64,000 bases of DNA from Myotis daubentonii (taxonomy: Eukaryota > Chordata > Mammalia > Chiroptera > Vespertilionidae), in the NCBI RefSeq assembly GCF_963259705.1, contig NC_081849.1, positions 62,592,093 through 62,656,092 of the forward strand, read 5' to 3'. The position numbers were made by a program, and so were the translations under genes. The notes under the pieces are model-generated. The model saw only the letters and a list, made by a program, of their open reading frames with translations. It made no database searches and had not been told where the DNA came from. Of this stretch, positions 32,066 through 42,425 are shown piece after piece (position 1 is the stretch's first letter; the number at the start of each line of letters is the position of its first letter).

Positions 32066-32966
32066 GTCTGGGGGAACTGGTACAGAGAGGCCTAGAGAGA
32101 AGGGAGCATCAGGGGTTTAGTTGGAGCCCCATTAACTACAAGATGTCTATGGAACATCTGAGGGGAGGTTCAGGTAGGTGGCTGATATCAGCCTGCAGTT
32201 CAACAGAGGTCCAGACTAGAGACTTACTTTGTGGATTATTAGATTTCTATTATTAAAGACCTTCTATTTAATTTTATAAATTAAACTGAGGCCCCAGAAA
32301 TGAAGGCTACACAGTTGCTTAGTATCCAAACCTGGATTAGAACCCTCTTATTTTCCCTTCCCTCTTCAACACCCTTTCCAGAGCCTCCTGCTCAGGTCTT
32401 CCTGATGTTTCTGGGATGAGACTCTCTTCCTTCAAACTACCCAGTGACCAGTGTCCCTTCCTGCAGAGTTTGCCATCAGTCATAACATGGCGGCGTCTGG
32501 AGTCCCCTGAGGCATTGGTGACTCCAGGTTGGGAGTCTCTGACACTAGGAAGTCTTTTCAGTAAAACTAGAAAGTCTCTCAAAGCAGTGTGTTCCAACTG
32601 TCCGGAACTTCTGGGTGGGCATCAGGGCATAGAGTAGCTTTTGCCATTCCGAAGTTGTTCTCTCTCTTCATATTCCAGAGACCTTGTCAGTGACAGCCTC
32701 TCAAACATGCTCATGTAACGAATTAAAAATATGGATTTCCTGTTGTGAGTTAAAGCCAAAATATAGCGTCAAAATTTGCCTGGCCAAGTAGATTTAATAA
32801 AACCCAAATGCTCTCACATGTTAAATATTCATCCACTTTTCTCCATAACTGCTTACAAAAAAAATATTGATGATTATCTAACTTTGAAATGTACATAGGA
32901 GAATATTCACGTGTGTCTCATTGATTTTCCTGACAGGGCCAAATGGAGCAGGTAAGCCAATTTAAC
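32066..32966. other. Mostly unassigned DNA with a MIR scrap
   Basis: A short reverse MIR fragment lies at 32282-32345 (AAACTGAGGCCCCAGAAATG, CTGGATTAGAACCC). The rest is unrecognised. Confidence 0.45.
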
Positions 32967-33145
32967 ACAACCAATTCCTAATTTTGCACAGACTGAATAG
33001 GAGAAGTACCGTGGAAATGAATAATCTTACTACCCGTATTATTAATATTTAGCTCACATACAGCTCCTTCCATCTTCTAAGCCCTTTGCCAACATTAATA
33101 AATGTATCCACTAACACTCAAGGGAAGCATTTTTGTAATGGGAAT
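32967..33145 (+). repeat. 178-bp duplicated segment, copy 2
   Basis: Direct copy of 31361-31538, 1.6 kb away in the same orientation. Flanking sequence differs from that of copy 1 on both sides, so only this segment was copied. Confidence 0.8.
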
Positions 33146-33349
33146 GAGAACACAGGAGAGATGCAGATGGATGCCTAGGGCTAGGGAACAGTTCGTGCTG
33201 TGGTACAAAGCAGGCTAACCCCTGGGGAGTCCAGGTCCCCCTTGGATTCCATCTCCTTTAATATTGGAGAAATATTGCAAGCCTAGGAGGCAAGTCTAAG
33301 TTCTCAATCTTAGTTGTATAAGGTGTGTGTTCCCCATAGTAAGAACTGT

Positions 33350-33835
33350 ATAATCAAAGCGACTATATTTTAAATACCTACTATGTGCCAAACATTGCTA
33401 AGTGTTGGGGATGATAATAGACACTCTGCCTGAAAGAAGCTGAGAGATTAGTGACGGAGAGGGAGATGTGGATAAGCAGCAGTAACCAGTGAGATGATGG
33501 CCATGTCTGAGATACACAGAGAGAGACACAGCCACCCTGAGAAGGATCACCCAGCCAATTCCCCGAGAAGGTGCTGCTGGGCCGAGACCTTGGGCAGATG
33601 AGAATCCGGAAGGGGGATGTGAGCAGGGGAGACAGCCCTTTTAGAGAAAGGGGAAAACATGGGGAAAGTGGCCTGGAAGAGCATTGTGTCCTCTGAAAAT
33701 TGCAAATAGGTGCTTCAGCCTGACTGGAGTGCAGGCTGCCTGTCCAAGAGGAAGATAATGTGATTCTAGAGAGCAATCGTTGCAGGGCCTCCCATGCCAT
33801 TGCAGCACGTTGCATTTTCCAAAGGTCGCTCCGCT
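33350..33835 (-). mobile_element. L2 LINE relic, antisense, part 1
   Basis: TACCTACTATGTGCCAAACA, TTGCTAAGTGTTGGGGATGA at the 3' end of the LINE, then AGTGGCCTGGAAGAGCATTG and CAGCCTGACTGGAGTGCAGG. An MLT1 LTR interrupts it and the L2 resumes near 34430. Confidence 0.6.
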
Positions 33836-33869
33836 GACATCTCCCACCTCACTTGTCCTACCTGGTGAT

Positions 33870-34400
33870 CTTGATGCCCTCTTCTATCTACAGGTGGGTT
33901 ATGCCCCCGCCCTGTGGATCTGAGGATCTGAGCGGGCTCATCACTGCCATGACCAATGGTGCATAGTGGCAGGATACCATGTGACTTCCGAGGGAAGGTA
34001 TTGCTATCTCTGCCTTGTCCACGGAGATATTTGTTTTTGGAGAGCTGAGCTACCAGCTAAAAAGTCCAATTGGCCTGAGCCCACCCTATTGGTGCTGAGA
34101 CCACCAGACGACATGGAAGGTCCATATGTACTTGCTCAGGTCCACAACCCCAGCTGAAGTCCCAGCGACAGCCAGCTCAGCCTCCAGATGTGTAAGTAAA
34201 AAGACTTCCAGATGATTCCAGCTCCCAACTGTCAGGCCACTCCTAGCTCTTGAATCTTCCCAGCGAGATCCAGGCACTATGGAGCGCAGACACGCTGTCC
34301 CTTTTGGGTCCTGTCTGAATTCTGACTCACAGAATCCAGGAGCTTAGCAAAATGGTTGAACTTTGGGGGTGGTTGGTGATGGTGCAGTAGCAACCAGAAC
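33870..34400 (+). mobile_element. MLT1-type MaLR LTR inside L2
   Basis: CATGTGACTTCCGAGG, GGTGCTGAGACCACCAGACG, ACATGGAAGGTCCATATGTA, CAGGTCCACAACCCCAGCTG, AAGTCCCAGCGACAGCCAGC and TCTGACTCACAGAATCCAGG follow an older MLT1 subfamily. Ends are blurred. Confidence 0.65.
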
Positions 34401-34424
34401 AGCTGTGCTGCAGATTTTTTTACT

Positions 34425-34500
34425 TTATTCTCAGGCGATGGAGAACCATCGAAGGACTTTAAGGAGAAGTGCGATGTCATCAGGTTTTGTGTTCAGAGGC
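34425..34500 (-). mobile_element. L2 LINE relic, antisense, part 2
   Basis: GAGAACCATCGAAGGACTTT, AAGGAGAAGTGCGATGTCAT, CAGGTTTTGTGTTCAG match the L2 segment expected after the MLT1 insertion. Confidence 0.6.
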
Positions 34501-34654
34501 AGGGCCAGGGGGATCCTGTGTGAAATGAGAAGGCGAGCTGATGAGTGATTTCTGTGCCTCCAGCCTCTGAGTCATTCTTCTTGGGTGAATCTGAGTTGTC
34601 ACCTTTTTCTGTCACTGTTGGTTAATTTTGTCAGTCACACTCATTTCCCTCTCG

Positions 34655-34840
34655 TTCAGCGATTCTCATTCCTGGCTGCACATTAGCACCAACGGGGGAG
34701 CATTAAAAAGTATCCCATTTCCCACCCCACCCCCAGATCCATTAAATCAGAACATCTGGAGAAGTGGGACTCCGATGTCGGCTCATGTCCCCAGGTGACC
34801 CTTATGTGCAGCCAAGGCGGAGACCCACTCATGGGCCCTT
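34655..34840. mobile_element. MER5A hAT MITE
   Basis: GCGATTCTCATTCCTGGCTG, CACATTAGCACCAACGGGGG, CATTAAATCAGAACATCTGG, TCCCCAGGTGACCCTTATGT follow MER5A order. Confidence 0.7.
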
Positions 34841-34970
34841 CACTGACCGTACAGCCTGCGCTCGGGGAAAGCATCTCGTGCTATAAATCTGAAACTCAGT
34901 AGAGGACTAAATTACACACTGAAAAGTTTGCGATACTCTCTAACCTTGAAAGAAAAAGAAGTTTCTAGAC

Positions 34971-35184
34971 CAGGGGTGGGCAAACTTTTTGACTCGAGGG
35001 CCACAATGGGTTCTTAAACTGGACCGGAGGGCCGGAACAAAAGCATGGATGGAGTGTTTGTGTGAAGTAATATAAATTCAAAGTAAACATCATTACATAA
35101 AAGGGTACGGTCTTTTATTTCAATAGTTTTATTCATTTCAAACGGGCCGGATCCGGCCCGAGGGCCGTAGTTTGCCCACGGCTG
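34971..35184 (-). mobile_element. Young bat hAT MITE, 214 bp, second copy
   Basis: Inverted relative to 16435-16647. It begins CAGGGGTGGGCAAAC and ends GTTTGCCCACGGCTG. The exact 8-bp duplication TTCTAGAC flanks it at 34963-34970 and 35185-35192. Both copies share GGGCCGGATCCGGCCCG, a palindromic GC-rich segment near one end. No coding capacity. Confidence 0.93.
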
Positions 35185-35192
35185 TTCTAGAC

Positions 35193-35694
35193 AGTAGATG
35201 CTGGTTGCTGGAACAGAGCCAAAGGAAAAGTTACAGGCCTGAGGCCACATTATGAAAGAGAGATGAGGCGCTCAGGGGTGAGTTTATGAAAAGGGGACAC
35301 TGAGGCTCTCTAATCCTAAGGTTTGTTTATTTTGAGTAGAGAGCTCCTTCCTCTGAAACAGAGCTTGCCAGCATGATCTAAGGAAGCATCTTTTCCAACA
35401 CACTATTTTCTTTTGCTCTGACATTGGCCAAAACCAAAGTGGATCATCGTCAAAGGGCATGTGTAGGAAATGGAATGAGAAACCTCCCCTTGTGTGCATG
35501 TGTATAGAGCTGGGGGGTATGTGGGTGCAGGTCAGGGTCATACTATTGAAAAGTAATGGATGGGGCAGATGGTGTAGAAAGTGACTGGACAGAGGAGAGT
35601 GGAGTTGTGTGTGCTTGGTGAGCGTCTGCAGGCCACCTCCTCTCCCCCCAATTTCCTCATCCAGATAAGAAGGTAAGATGCTCCTGGGGTCTCT
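35193..35694. other. Unassigned DNA
   Basis: No gene or repeat recognised. Confidence 0.45.
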
Positions 35695-36215
35695 TACTCA
35701 GCTTGAAACTATGGGTCTATAGGGAGGTACCAGAAACCACTGTACTTTGTATTGTCCTCATGCGGAGCAGCTCATTCCTCTGTGTATTAACCATGCTTCT
35801 GGTGGGTTGATACCTGAGGCCTTGGTGACTCTACAGAGACTGCCCCACCCAGGGCTGCCCACTCCTAGAGATAGTACAGGACTCACCTGCCAGTGTGCCT
35901 TCCACATGCAAACCAAGCAATCCAGAGCCCACACCCCAAACACCTCCTCTATCCAGCTCCCCAGGGCCAGGTACCAGGCAACTAGGGACAGCCTCCCGCC
36001 CCAGAGCTCCCACAGTTATTCCAACCAGCCCGTCCTCAGTCTGCTTACCCTGCCTTGCCATTCCTTCCTGTGGAAACCCTGCATTTCCCCTCGTTCCTCC
36101 GCTCCTGACTCACCTGGTGCTTCCCCAGGTGTCCCCTCCCCTGGGATCTGTGAGTGTAATGAGCTAGCTTTTCAACCGCAGTTGTATCCTGATCCATTGG
36201 CTTTGCCACACCATA
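35695..36215 (+). mobile_element. Possible ancient ERVL-type LTR
   Basis: CTCATTCCTCTGTGTATTAA, GGTGGGTTGATACCTGAGGC, TTGGTGACTCTACAGAG, GGTGTCCCCTCCCCTGGGAT and CTGTGAGTGTAATGAGCTAG resemble an LTR33-like ERVL LTR. I cannot verify the family. It contains most of the 268-codon plus-strand frame (35747-36553), which is Pro/Ser/His-rich, has no known domain and is probably a chance frame over GC-rich LTR sequence. Confidence 0.4.
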
Positions 36216-37324
36216 ATAATAATAAAATGCACATTTTAAACGCTCTAACCAGAGCATTCTCACCTGTAAGTCATGGCAACTTCCCTTTCACTGCTTCTGA
36301 GAGCCACCATGACACATACACCAAAACACGTGTGCTTAGAACTAACAGTGACACTTCAGACCAGCACACAAACGCATCTTTGAAGTCAGCATGTTGTGAC
36401 AGGCAGGTTCAGGCCCCTCCCCTGGCCCTTAGATCTGCACAGATTGCCAAGGAGAACGTCTGCCATGTTGCAGCGAGTTGGGATGGTAATGAGGGGAGCG
36501 ACTGCAAAGAAGTCCTCCAGCATGGCCCAGCAGCCGGGGCAGTTTGGCATTAAAGACGTTGTTGACATGAACCCTTCCAGACCAACACTGTGCTCAATGG
36601 CTCATGTTCCCATCATCACAGCGGTCCATTTCGCCTGGAGTTTGGTACTGTTCCCTCTAGTTTGTATCATAACAACGCACTGATATTACATGAGAGGGAC
36701 CTCCAGTCCCATCTCAGCTCCCCGTTTTCATAGCTCGCACAGCAGGCTTAATTTCACAGCTTTTAGTTTCACGACATTCAGATACCAACAATTGATGGGG
36801 GGGCGGGGGGGGAGCGAGGGCGAGGGAAGAGGCCCAGTTTATTGGAAATATCAGTAACTGCAAGAAAAACCCAAAAAAAATCCTGAAGGAAAAGTCACAC
36901 TTTGTAAAAGGTCACCAGATGAATAATAACGGCCTCCTGGATTGGGATGGTTCCTGCTGCTGAGAAGCCCCGGCGGGATCTGATACGCGTGAATCCTCTG
37001 CTAGATGCTGAGATACACCGGCGCGATGCAGTCACATCGACAGCGAAGGCTGCACAATTGGTGCCCGAGACAGAAGCCTTTTTCTTTCCCCCCCTTTTTA
37101 TGCATAAGATGAAATGATAGCCACTGCTCAGCTTTTAGCCTCCCTTTCTGCAATGATCGTTATTTTATCCCTGTGAGCACTGCTGTTTTGGAGCTTAGCT
37201 CCTAACACATGACCCACATTGCCTTTCCAGGGAGTGCTTTTCATTTCAGCTACACATGCCCCCCTCCGCTCATAGGGGAGGGCAGTTGTGTTCACAAAAC
37301 AATGGGATTTCTCCAAAACATCCT
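36216..37324. other. Unassigned DNA with a G-rich tract and a CpG cluster
   Basis: G-rich run at 36797-36832. About nine CpGs lie between 36968 and 37068, unusual for this CpG-poor window. TGGTGCCCGAGA at 37059 superficially resembles a retroviral primer-binding site but no LTR precedes it. No gene recognised. Confidence 0.45.
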
Positions 37325-37580
37325 TCTGGTATGTGGATGCTGTGGAGGGAATTGTGCTCCCCTCCTCCAAGTTCATATGTTAAAGCCCTAGCCCCCAGTG
37401 TGGCTGTAGTATAAGGGACCACTGAGGCGGCTCTCTGCAAACCAGGAAGAGAGACCGAACCCCGCCAGACCTTATCTTGGACTGCCTAGCCTCCAGAACT
37501 GTGAGAAAATTAAGTTCTGCCGTTGGTTTAAGCCTCATAGTCTGGGGTGTTTTGTTATGGCAGCTCAAGCTAACACAGCG
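37325..37580 (+). mobile_element. MLT1-type MaLR LTR, internally deleted
   Basis: GGAGGGAATTGTGCTCCCCT, GTTCATATGTTAAAGCCCTA, then directly AACCAGGAAGAGAGACCGAA, GCCTCCAGAACTGTGAGAAA, TTTTGTTATGGCAGCTCAAG. The middle of the MLT1 consensus is missing. Confidence 0.75.
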
Positions 37581-37960
37581 GACTTCTGGAAGAAAGGAAG
37601 AAAGAGATTCTCCTGTTTCTCCAGGGGGCAGGCCCTCCCAGCCAGAATGGACTGTGGACACAGTTTGGCCAGTAGAGACGCAGGGATGATTTCACTGAAT
37701 GCTTCCCATCTGCGGAGAGGGAGGCCATCCTGTTAGCCTCCAGTGAGGGTGACCAAGGGCACTGGAGTCGTATGCAAAAGTTCTTGCTATTAAGTGTTGC
37801 TGTGCCTGTGTGTAACTGACTTTTTGTAAGAGTTCTCTAAGTCAGAAGGAGGGAGAAGGAGTGTCCTCATAGGTGTATGTCTGGGTAACAGGGGTTAACT
37901 GAAGTGTTGACAGGATTAAATTTCCCCTTGAAAGCTGCTCATAGAATTATCAGGAAAAAA
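37581..37960. other. Unassigned DNA
   Basis: Nothing recognised. Confidence 0.45.
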
Positions 37961-37962
37961 GG

Positions 37963-38158
37963 GGCCCTGGCTGAGTGGCTCAGTTGGTTGGAGCGTCGTC
38001 CTGTACACCAAAAGGTTGCAGGTTTGATCCCCAGTCAGGGTGTGTGGGGGAGGCAACTGAACCATGTTTCTCAATCTCTTTTTTTCCCTCCTCTCTCCTT
38101 CCCTCCCTCTCTCTCTCAAATTAATAAAACCATATCCCTGGGTGAGGATTAAAAAGAA
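37963..38158 (+). mobile_element. VES SINE
   Basis: GGCCCTGGCTGAGTGGCTCA, GGTTGCAGGTTTGATCCCCA, GGAGGCAACTGAACCATG, CT tract, then AAATTAATAAAACCATATCC and a GGTGAGGATTAAAAA tail. Same long subtype as at 14013 and 18833. Target duplication unclear. Confidence 0.88.
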
Positions 38159-38544
38159 GGGCCAGTCAGGTTCACTGACCCATGACCCCTCTGGACGCTG
38201 CAGGTTGTTTCTTTGCTCAGCTAGATGGAATTGATCAGCCCAGGGTCACCTGGTGAACTTTTCTTTAAGCTGATGCTCAACTTTTCTTTAAGCTGTGCTA
38301 ATCTGAGCCGGTCACCCAGCAGGGTGCACTTATTTCCGTGTCCCAGGGCTAAGCCTCCGTGTCAGTCATGTGTCCTGGACTTGGGAGTTGAATATCTATT
38401 AATCACATGTGAGCTTGTCAAGAACGTTTAACTTTGCTTATGTGAAACCCCCGATTCCCTCACACAAAGCAAGGTAGCGGGTGTGTGTGTGTCCTAATTA
38501 TTTCTTTCCCAGGAACAATGCACATACGAGCTTTAGAAACCACC
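38159..38544. other. Unassigned DNA
   Basis: A short tandem of AACTTTTCTTTAAGCTG occurs twice (38255-38271 and 38279-38295). Nothing else recognised. Confidence 0.45.
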
Positions 38545-38790
38545 CTTTAGTGACCCAACATTTCCTGAGCACCCACTTGGAGCAAGGGGCTTTATACATT
38601 GGACGCTAATATGTATTAGGCATTGAGTTGAGATCATTAGATGCCTTACATTGACTTCACAAAGCGTATATGTTATCCAGAATTTACAGATAAAGAAACT
38701 GAACCTTTGAGAGGTTTAGTAACTTTCCAAGAATTATAAAAGTAACAAAATCAGCCTTCATCCTAGGTTCCCACCGCTCTGATGTCTGTT
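38545..38790 (-). mobile_element. MIR SINE
   Basis: TTCCTGAGCACCCACTTGGA, ATTTACAGATAAAGAAACTG, GAGAGGTTTAGTAACTTTCC, TCCCACCGCTCTGATG in reverse MIR order, nearly full length. Confidence 0.75.
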
Positions 38791-38799
38791 TATGTGCAT

Positions 38800-39015
38800 C
38801 TATCTCATTAATCCTCATAGGAACCCTCTGCAGTAGGGACTATAAGCCTCTTTCATGGACCAAGTAAAGTTATTTGCACAGCATCACAAAATTGCTAGTA
38901 ACGGAAGCAAGTCTCACCCAGACCTGAACCCTGAAGCCCGTGCACATTTCTTATAAGTACCGCGCGCTAACCGATTGCGCCACTGGAGCTCCAGGTGCAC
39001 ATTTCATTACACAAG
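38800..39015 (-). mobile_element. Second MIR SINE, interrupted by a tRNA-half insertion
   Basis: ATCTCATTAATCCTCATAGG, AACCCTCTGCAGTAGGGACT, TTTGCACAGCATCACAAAAT, CAGACCTGAACCCTGAAGCC. The 44-bp insertion at 38951-38994 splits its distal part. Confidence 0.7.
38940..39005 (-). pseudogene. Retroposed 5' half of tRNA-Ile(UAU)
   Basis: On the minus strand, 38989 down to 38951 (39 nt) matches the 5' half of mammalian tRNA-Ile(UAU) as I know it. It has acceptor strand GCTCCAG, TG, D stem GCGC with loop AATCGGTTA and GCGC, anticodon stem CGGTA, and loop CTTATAA with anticodon UAU. It ends at the last base of the anticodon loop; the T arm, B box and 3' acceptor are absent. The direct repeat GTGCACATTTC flanks it exactly at 38940-38950 and 38995-39005, indicating target-primed insertion into a MIR. 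Five extra bases make the palindrome CTGGAGCTCCAG at the tRNA 5' end. Not a functional tRNA gene. Confidence 0.8.
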
Positions 39016-39074
39016 GAGCCATCGCAGAAAATGCCCCAGAACAGTGTCTCTCAAATGTTAGTGGACATTACCAC

Positions 39075-39608
39075 TTACCCAGTGATTCCACTCCTAAGAA
39101 TTTACCCAAGGGAAATCACATAGGCCCACAAAAGGACTTGCACCCAAATGTTCTCAGCAGCATTATTCATAATAGTCAGAAAACTGGAAAAAGAAGCAAC
39201 AATAAAATGCCCATCAATTGATGAACAGATAAACAAAATGGAACGTTTTTTGGCAATAAAAAGAAATGAAGTGTTGATACTCGTACAAGATGATGAACCT
39301 CAAAAAGCATTATGCTAAGCAAAAGAAGCAAGAACGTATATTGCACGCTTCTATTTACATGACATTTCTAGAAAAGGCAAATCTATAGAGATAGCAAGCA
39401 GATCAGTGCTTGCCTGGAATGGGGTGGGAATAGGGGTTGACAGTAAAGGGGCATGAGGGATCTTCTTGGGGTAATAGAGATGTTTTGAAACTGATTTATG
39501 GTGATGGCTGCACAATTTGCTAATTTCACCAAGAATGATTGAATTGCACACCTGAAATGGGTGAATTATATAACATGTAAAATACGCCTCAATAAAGTTA
39601 TAAAAATC
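39075..39608 (+). mobile_element. Ancient L1M, ORF2 end and 3' UTR
   Basis: GTGATTCCACTCCTAAGAAT, CAGCAGCATTATTCATAATA, GCCCATCAATTGATGAACAG, GCATTATGCTAAGCAAAAGA, CACCTGAAATGGGTGAATTA and CCTCAATAAAGTTATAAAAA end the element. Confidence 0.85.
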
Positions 39609-39609
39609 T

Positions 39610-39770
39610 TGCTAATGTGCAATTGAATCGTCTAGGAATCTGGCTAAAATGCAGATTCTGAGTCAGCAGGTTAAGGGGGAGGCCTAAGATTTACATTTCT
39701 AACAAACTCCCACGTGATCATCAAGCTGTTGGTTCAAGGTCCACATTTTGAGTAGCAAGGAGACAGATGT
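39610..39770. mobile_element. MER5A-like hAT MITE
   Basis: AAATGCAGATTCTGAGTCAG, TTTACATTTCTAACAAACTC, CCACGTGATCATCAAGC resemble MER5A. Confidence 0.6.
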
Positions 39771-39984
39771 CCAGATTCCTGCTTCTCCGATTCACCAGCC
39801 GGAGGCAGATCACACCCTCGTGTGGGCTTTGTTTATGAAGAGGGAGCATGCTGTGTTCTCTTTCTTGGTTCCTCATTTGCTCTAGACCTTGTGGTGATTG
39901 CACCAACTCCTAAATGGAAAAATTTTTCTTTCTCCATCCTTTGCTTGATTCACCTAAGCCAGCAGTGCCTCAGGCTCAGCCAGG

Positions 39985-40085
39985 GAGCTGTTTAATGTGC
40001 AGTTTCCCTGAAGCCCTGGAAATCTTTTTAACAGCACTTTAAGTAGTTCTCATACAGGTGGTTTAAGAATTATCCTCTGAAATGC
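39985..40085. mobile_element. Possible MER5-like fragment
   Basis: GGGAGCTGTTTAATGTGCAG and CAGGTGGTTTAAGAATTATC are suggestive. Weak. Confidence 0.35.
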
Positions 40086-40099
40086 TAATCTAAACCGGC

Positions 40100-40311
40100 C
40101 CAGTTCCATAGAAATATAATGTGAGCCCATGTGTAATTTTTAATTTTCTAGTAGCCACATTTTTTAAAAGCAAAAAGAAATAGGTGAAATAAACTTTAAC
40201 AATATGTTTTATTTAGCCCACTAGATACAAGCTATTCTCATTTTAGTTTGTAATCAGCATTTACTTTTTTGTACTAAGTCTTTGAAATCTAGTGTGTATT
40301 TTTTAAGTTTT
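40100..40311 (+). mobile_element. hAT-type MER element, left part
   Basis: TTCCATAGAAATATAATGTG, TTTTCTAGTAGCCACATTTT, AAAGAAATAGGTGAAATAAA and AAGTCTTTGAAATCTAGTGT match a common eutherian hAT-Charlie MITE. It is split by an L1; the right part follows at 42166. Confidence 0.65.
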
Positions 40312-42165
40312 TCTTTCCTAATTGCATTTGACATTAAAAATTACTTTATATTAGTTTCAGGTACACATCATAGTGGTTAGACAGTTATATGATTTACAAC
40401 GTGATTCCCCCCATTAATTCAAGTACCCACCCGACACCATATCTAGTTATTACAATATTATTGACTGTATTCCCCATGAGTATTGTCTGACTGCCAACTT
40501 GTACTTCTTAATCCCTTCACCTTTTTCACCCAGCTCCCTCAACCCTCCTCCCCTCTGGCCATCATCAGTCGGTTCTCTGCATCTATGAGTCTGTTTCTGT
40601 TTGATCTGTTTGGTTTGTTCTCTAGATTTCACATGTAAGTGAAACTGTATGGCATTTGTCTTTCTCTGTCTGACTTATTTTTGACTTAGCATAATACCCC
40701 CGAGGTCCATCCTTGCTGTTGTAGATGAAAAGCTTTTTGTGATCGAGGAATATTACATCATATATATGTACTACTGCTTTTTTATCCACTTGGGCACTTC
40801 GGTTGCTTCCATATCTTGACCATTGTAAGTAGTGATATAATGAACTTCAAATGACTATTTGGGGTTTCTTCAGATATGTACTCAGAAATGGAATTGCTGA
40901 ATCATAAGGCAGCTCCATTTTAAATTCTTTGAGGAAACTCCATACAGTTTTCCAGAATGGCTGCACCAATTTGCAGTCCCACCAACAAAATACCAGGGTT
41001 CCCTTTTCTCTACATCTTCATAAACACTTATTATTTATAGATTTATTGATGATAGCCATTCTGACAGGTGTGAGATAATGACTTATTGTGGTTTTAATTG
41101 CATTTCTCTGATGATTAGTGACATTGGGTATTTTTTCATATGTCTATTGGCCATATGTATGTTTCTTTGGAGGAGTGTCTATTCAGGTCCTCTGCCCGTT
41201 TTTTAATTGGGTTATTTGATTGGTGTTGTATTGTATGAATTCTTTATAAATTTTGGATGTTAATCCCTTATCACATATACCATTGGTGGATATCTTCTTC
41301 CATTCAGTAAATTGTCTTTTTGTTTTTTTGATGGTTTCCTTTGCTGAGCAAAAATTTCTGGTTTGATCTAGTTCCATTTGTTTGTTTTTTTCTTTTGTTG
41401 TCCTTGCCTGAGGAGATATATCAGCAAACATATTGTAAGAGAAATGTCAGAGCATTTACTGCCTATGCTTTCTCGTACGAGTTTTATGGTATCAAGTCTT
41501 AGATTTAAGTCTTTAATCCATTTTGAGTTTATTTGTGTGTATGGTGTAAGAAGATGATTTCATTTTCTTGCATCTATCTATCTGTCCAATTTTCCCAGCA
41601 TTGTTTATTGAACAGACTGTCTTTACCCCACTGTATGTTCTTGCCTCTTTTGTTATATATTAATTGTCATGATAGACATGGTATTATTTCTGGTCTCTTT
41701 ATTTTGTTCCATTGATCTGTGTGTCTGTTTTTATGCCAGTGCCTTGCTGTTTTGATCACTATGCCTTATAGTATAGTTTAATGTCAGGTAGTGTGATAAC
41801 CTCCAACTTTGTTCTTTTTTTCTCAAGGTATGGCTATTCAGGGTCTTTTGTGGTCCACATAAATTTTTGGATTATTTTCTAGTTCTATGAAAAAACACTA
41901 TTGGTATTTTGATAGGGATTGCATTGATTCTATAGATTGCTTTGAGTAGTATGGACATTTTCATGATGGTTCCTCCTATCCATGAGCATGGCACTATGCT
42001 CCCATTTATTTGTATCTTTAATTAATTTCTTCCATGTTTTTTAAATTTCTGAGTACAGGTCTTTTACCTCCTCAGTTAAATTTATTCCTTTATTATTATT
42101 TTTTGATGTTATTGTAAATGAGATTGTTTTTTTAATTTCTCTTTCTGACGGTTTATTATTGTTGT
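40312..42165 (-). mobile_element. L1 insertion, minus strand, ORF2 C-terminus and 3' UTR
   Basis: Reverse L1 landmarks: GATGATAGCCATTCTGACAG, CATTTCTCTGATGATTAGTG, TTGGGTTATTTGATTGGTGT, TTTGCTGAGCAAAAATTTCT, TTTAAGTCTTTAATCCATTTT, TCCAATTTTCCCAGCATTGT. It carries no intact frame. The target duplication is GTGTATTTT (about 40301-40309 and 42166-42174). It lies inside a hAT element. Confidence 0.85.
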
Positions 42166-42210
42166 GTATTTTGAACTTACTACACATTTCGATTCAGACT
42201 AACCACATCG
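42166..42210 (+). mobile_element. hAT-type MER element, right part
   Basis: TTGAACTTACTACACATTTC and GACTAACCACATCGCAAG continue the element left at 40311, confirming the L1 as the later insertion. Confidence 0.6.
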
Positions 42211-42234
42211 CAAGCACGAGGTTTTGGTCGTCCA

Positions 42235-42425
42235 CCTCCAACCTGTTGAATCTGGAGGTAGGACCCGCAATCTATGTGCCATCAAGTCCTCCAGGTGACT
42301 CTGATGCTCAGTCAAGTCTGAGAACCACTGATGAAAGCTACTGTTTCTTGAACTTGGGTGCACATTGGAATCACTTGGGAAACTTTTTGAAAAATGTTTA
42401 TGCATGAATCTCAGTCCCAGCAAGC
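42235..42425. mobile_element. Two adjacent MER5A-like fragments
   Basis: The first (to about 42335) ends TCCTCCAGGTGACTCTGATG and TCAAGTCTGAGAACCACTGA, the 3' half of MER5A. The second (about 42350-42425) has GGTGCACATTGGAATCACTT and GGGAAAC, the 5' half. Confidence 0.6.

Noticed and set aside
36430..36485. Possible small exon with CCCTGGCCCTTAG acceptor and GGATG|GTAATG donor
   Set aside because: Signals are ordinary for this GC-rich sequence, the segment is only about 53 nt, and nothing else supports transcription.
37059..37070. TGGTGCCCGAGA, similar to a retroviral tRNA-Lys primer-binding site
   Set aside because: No LTR lies immediately upstream, the match breaks after the tenth base, and no internal viral sequence follows.
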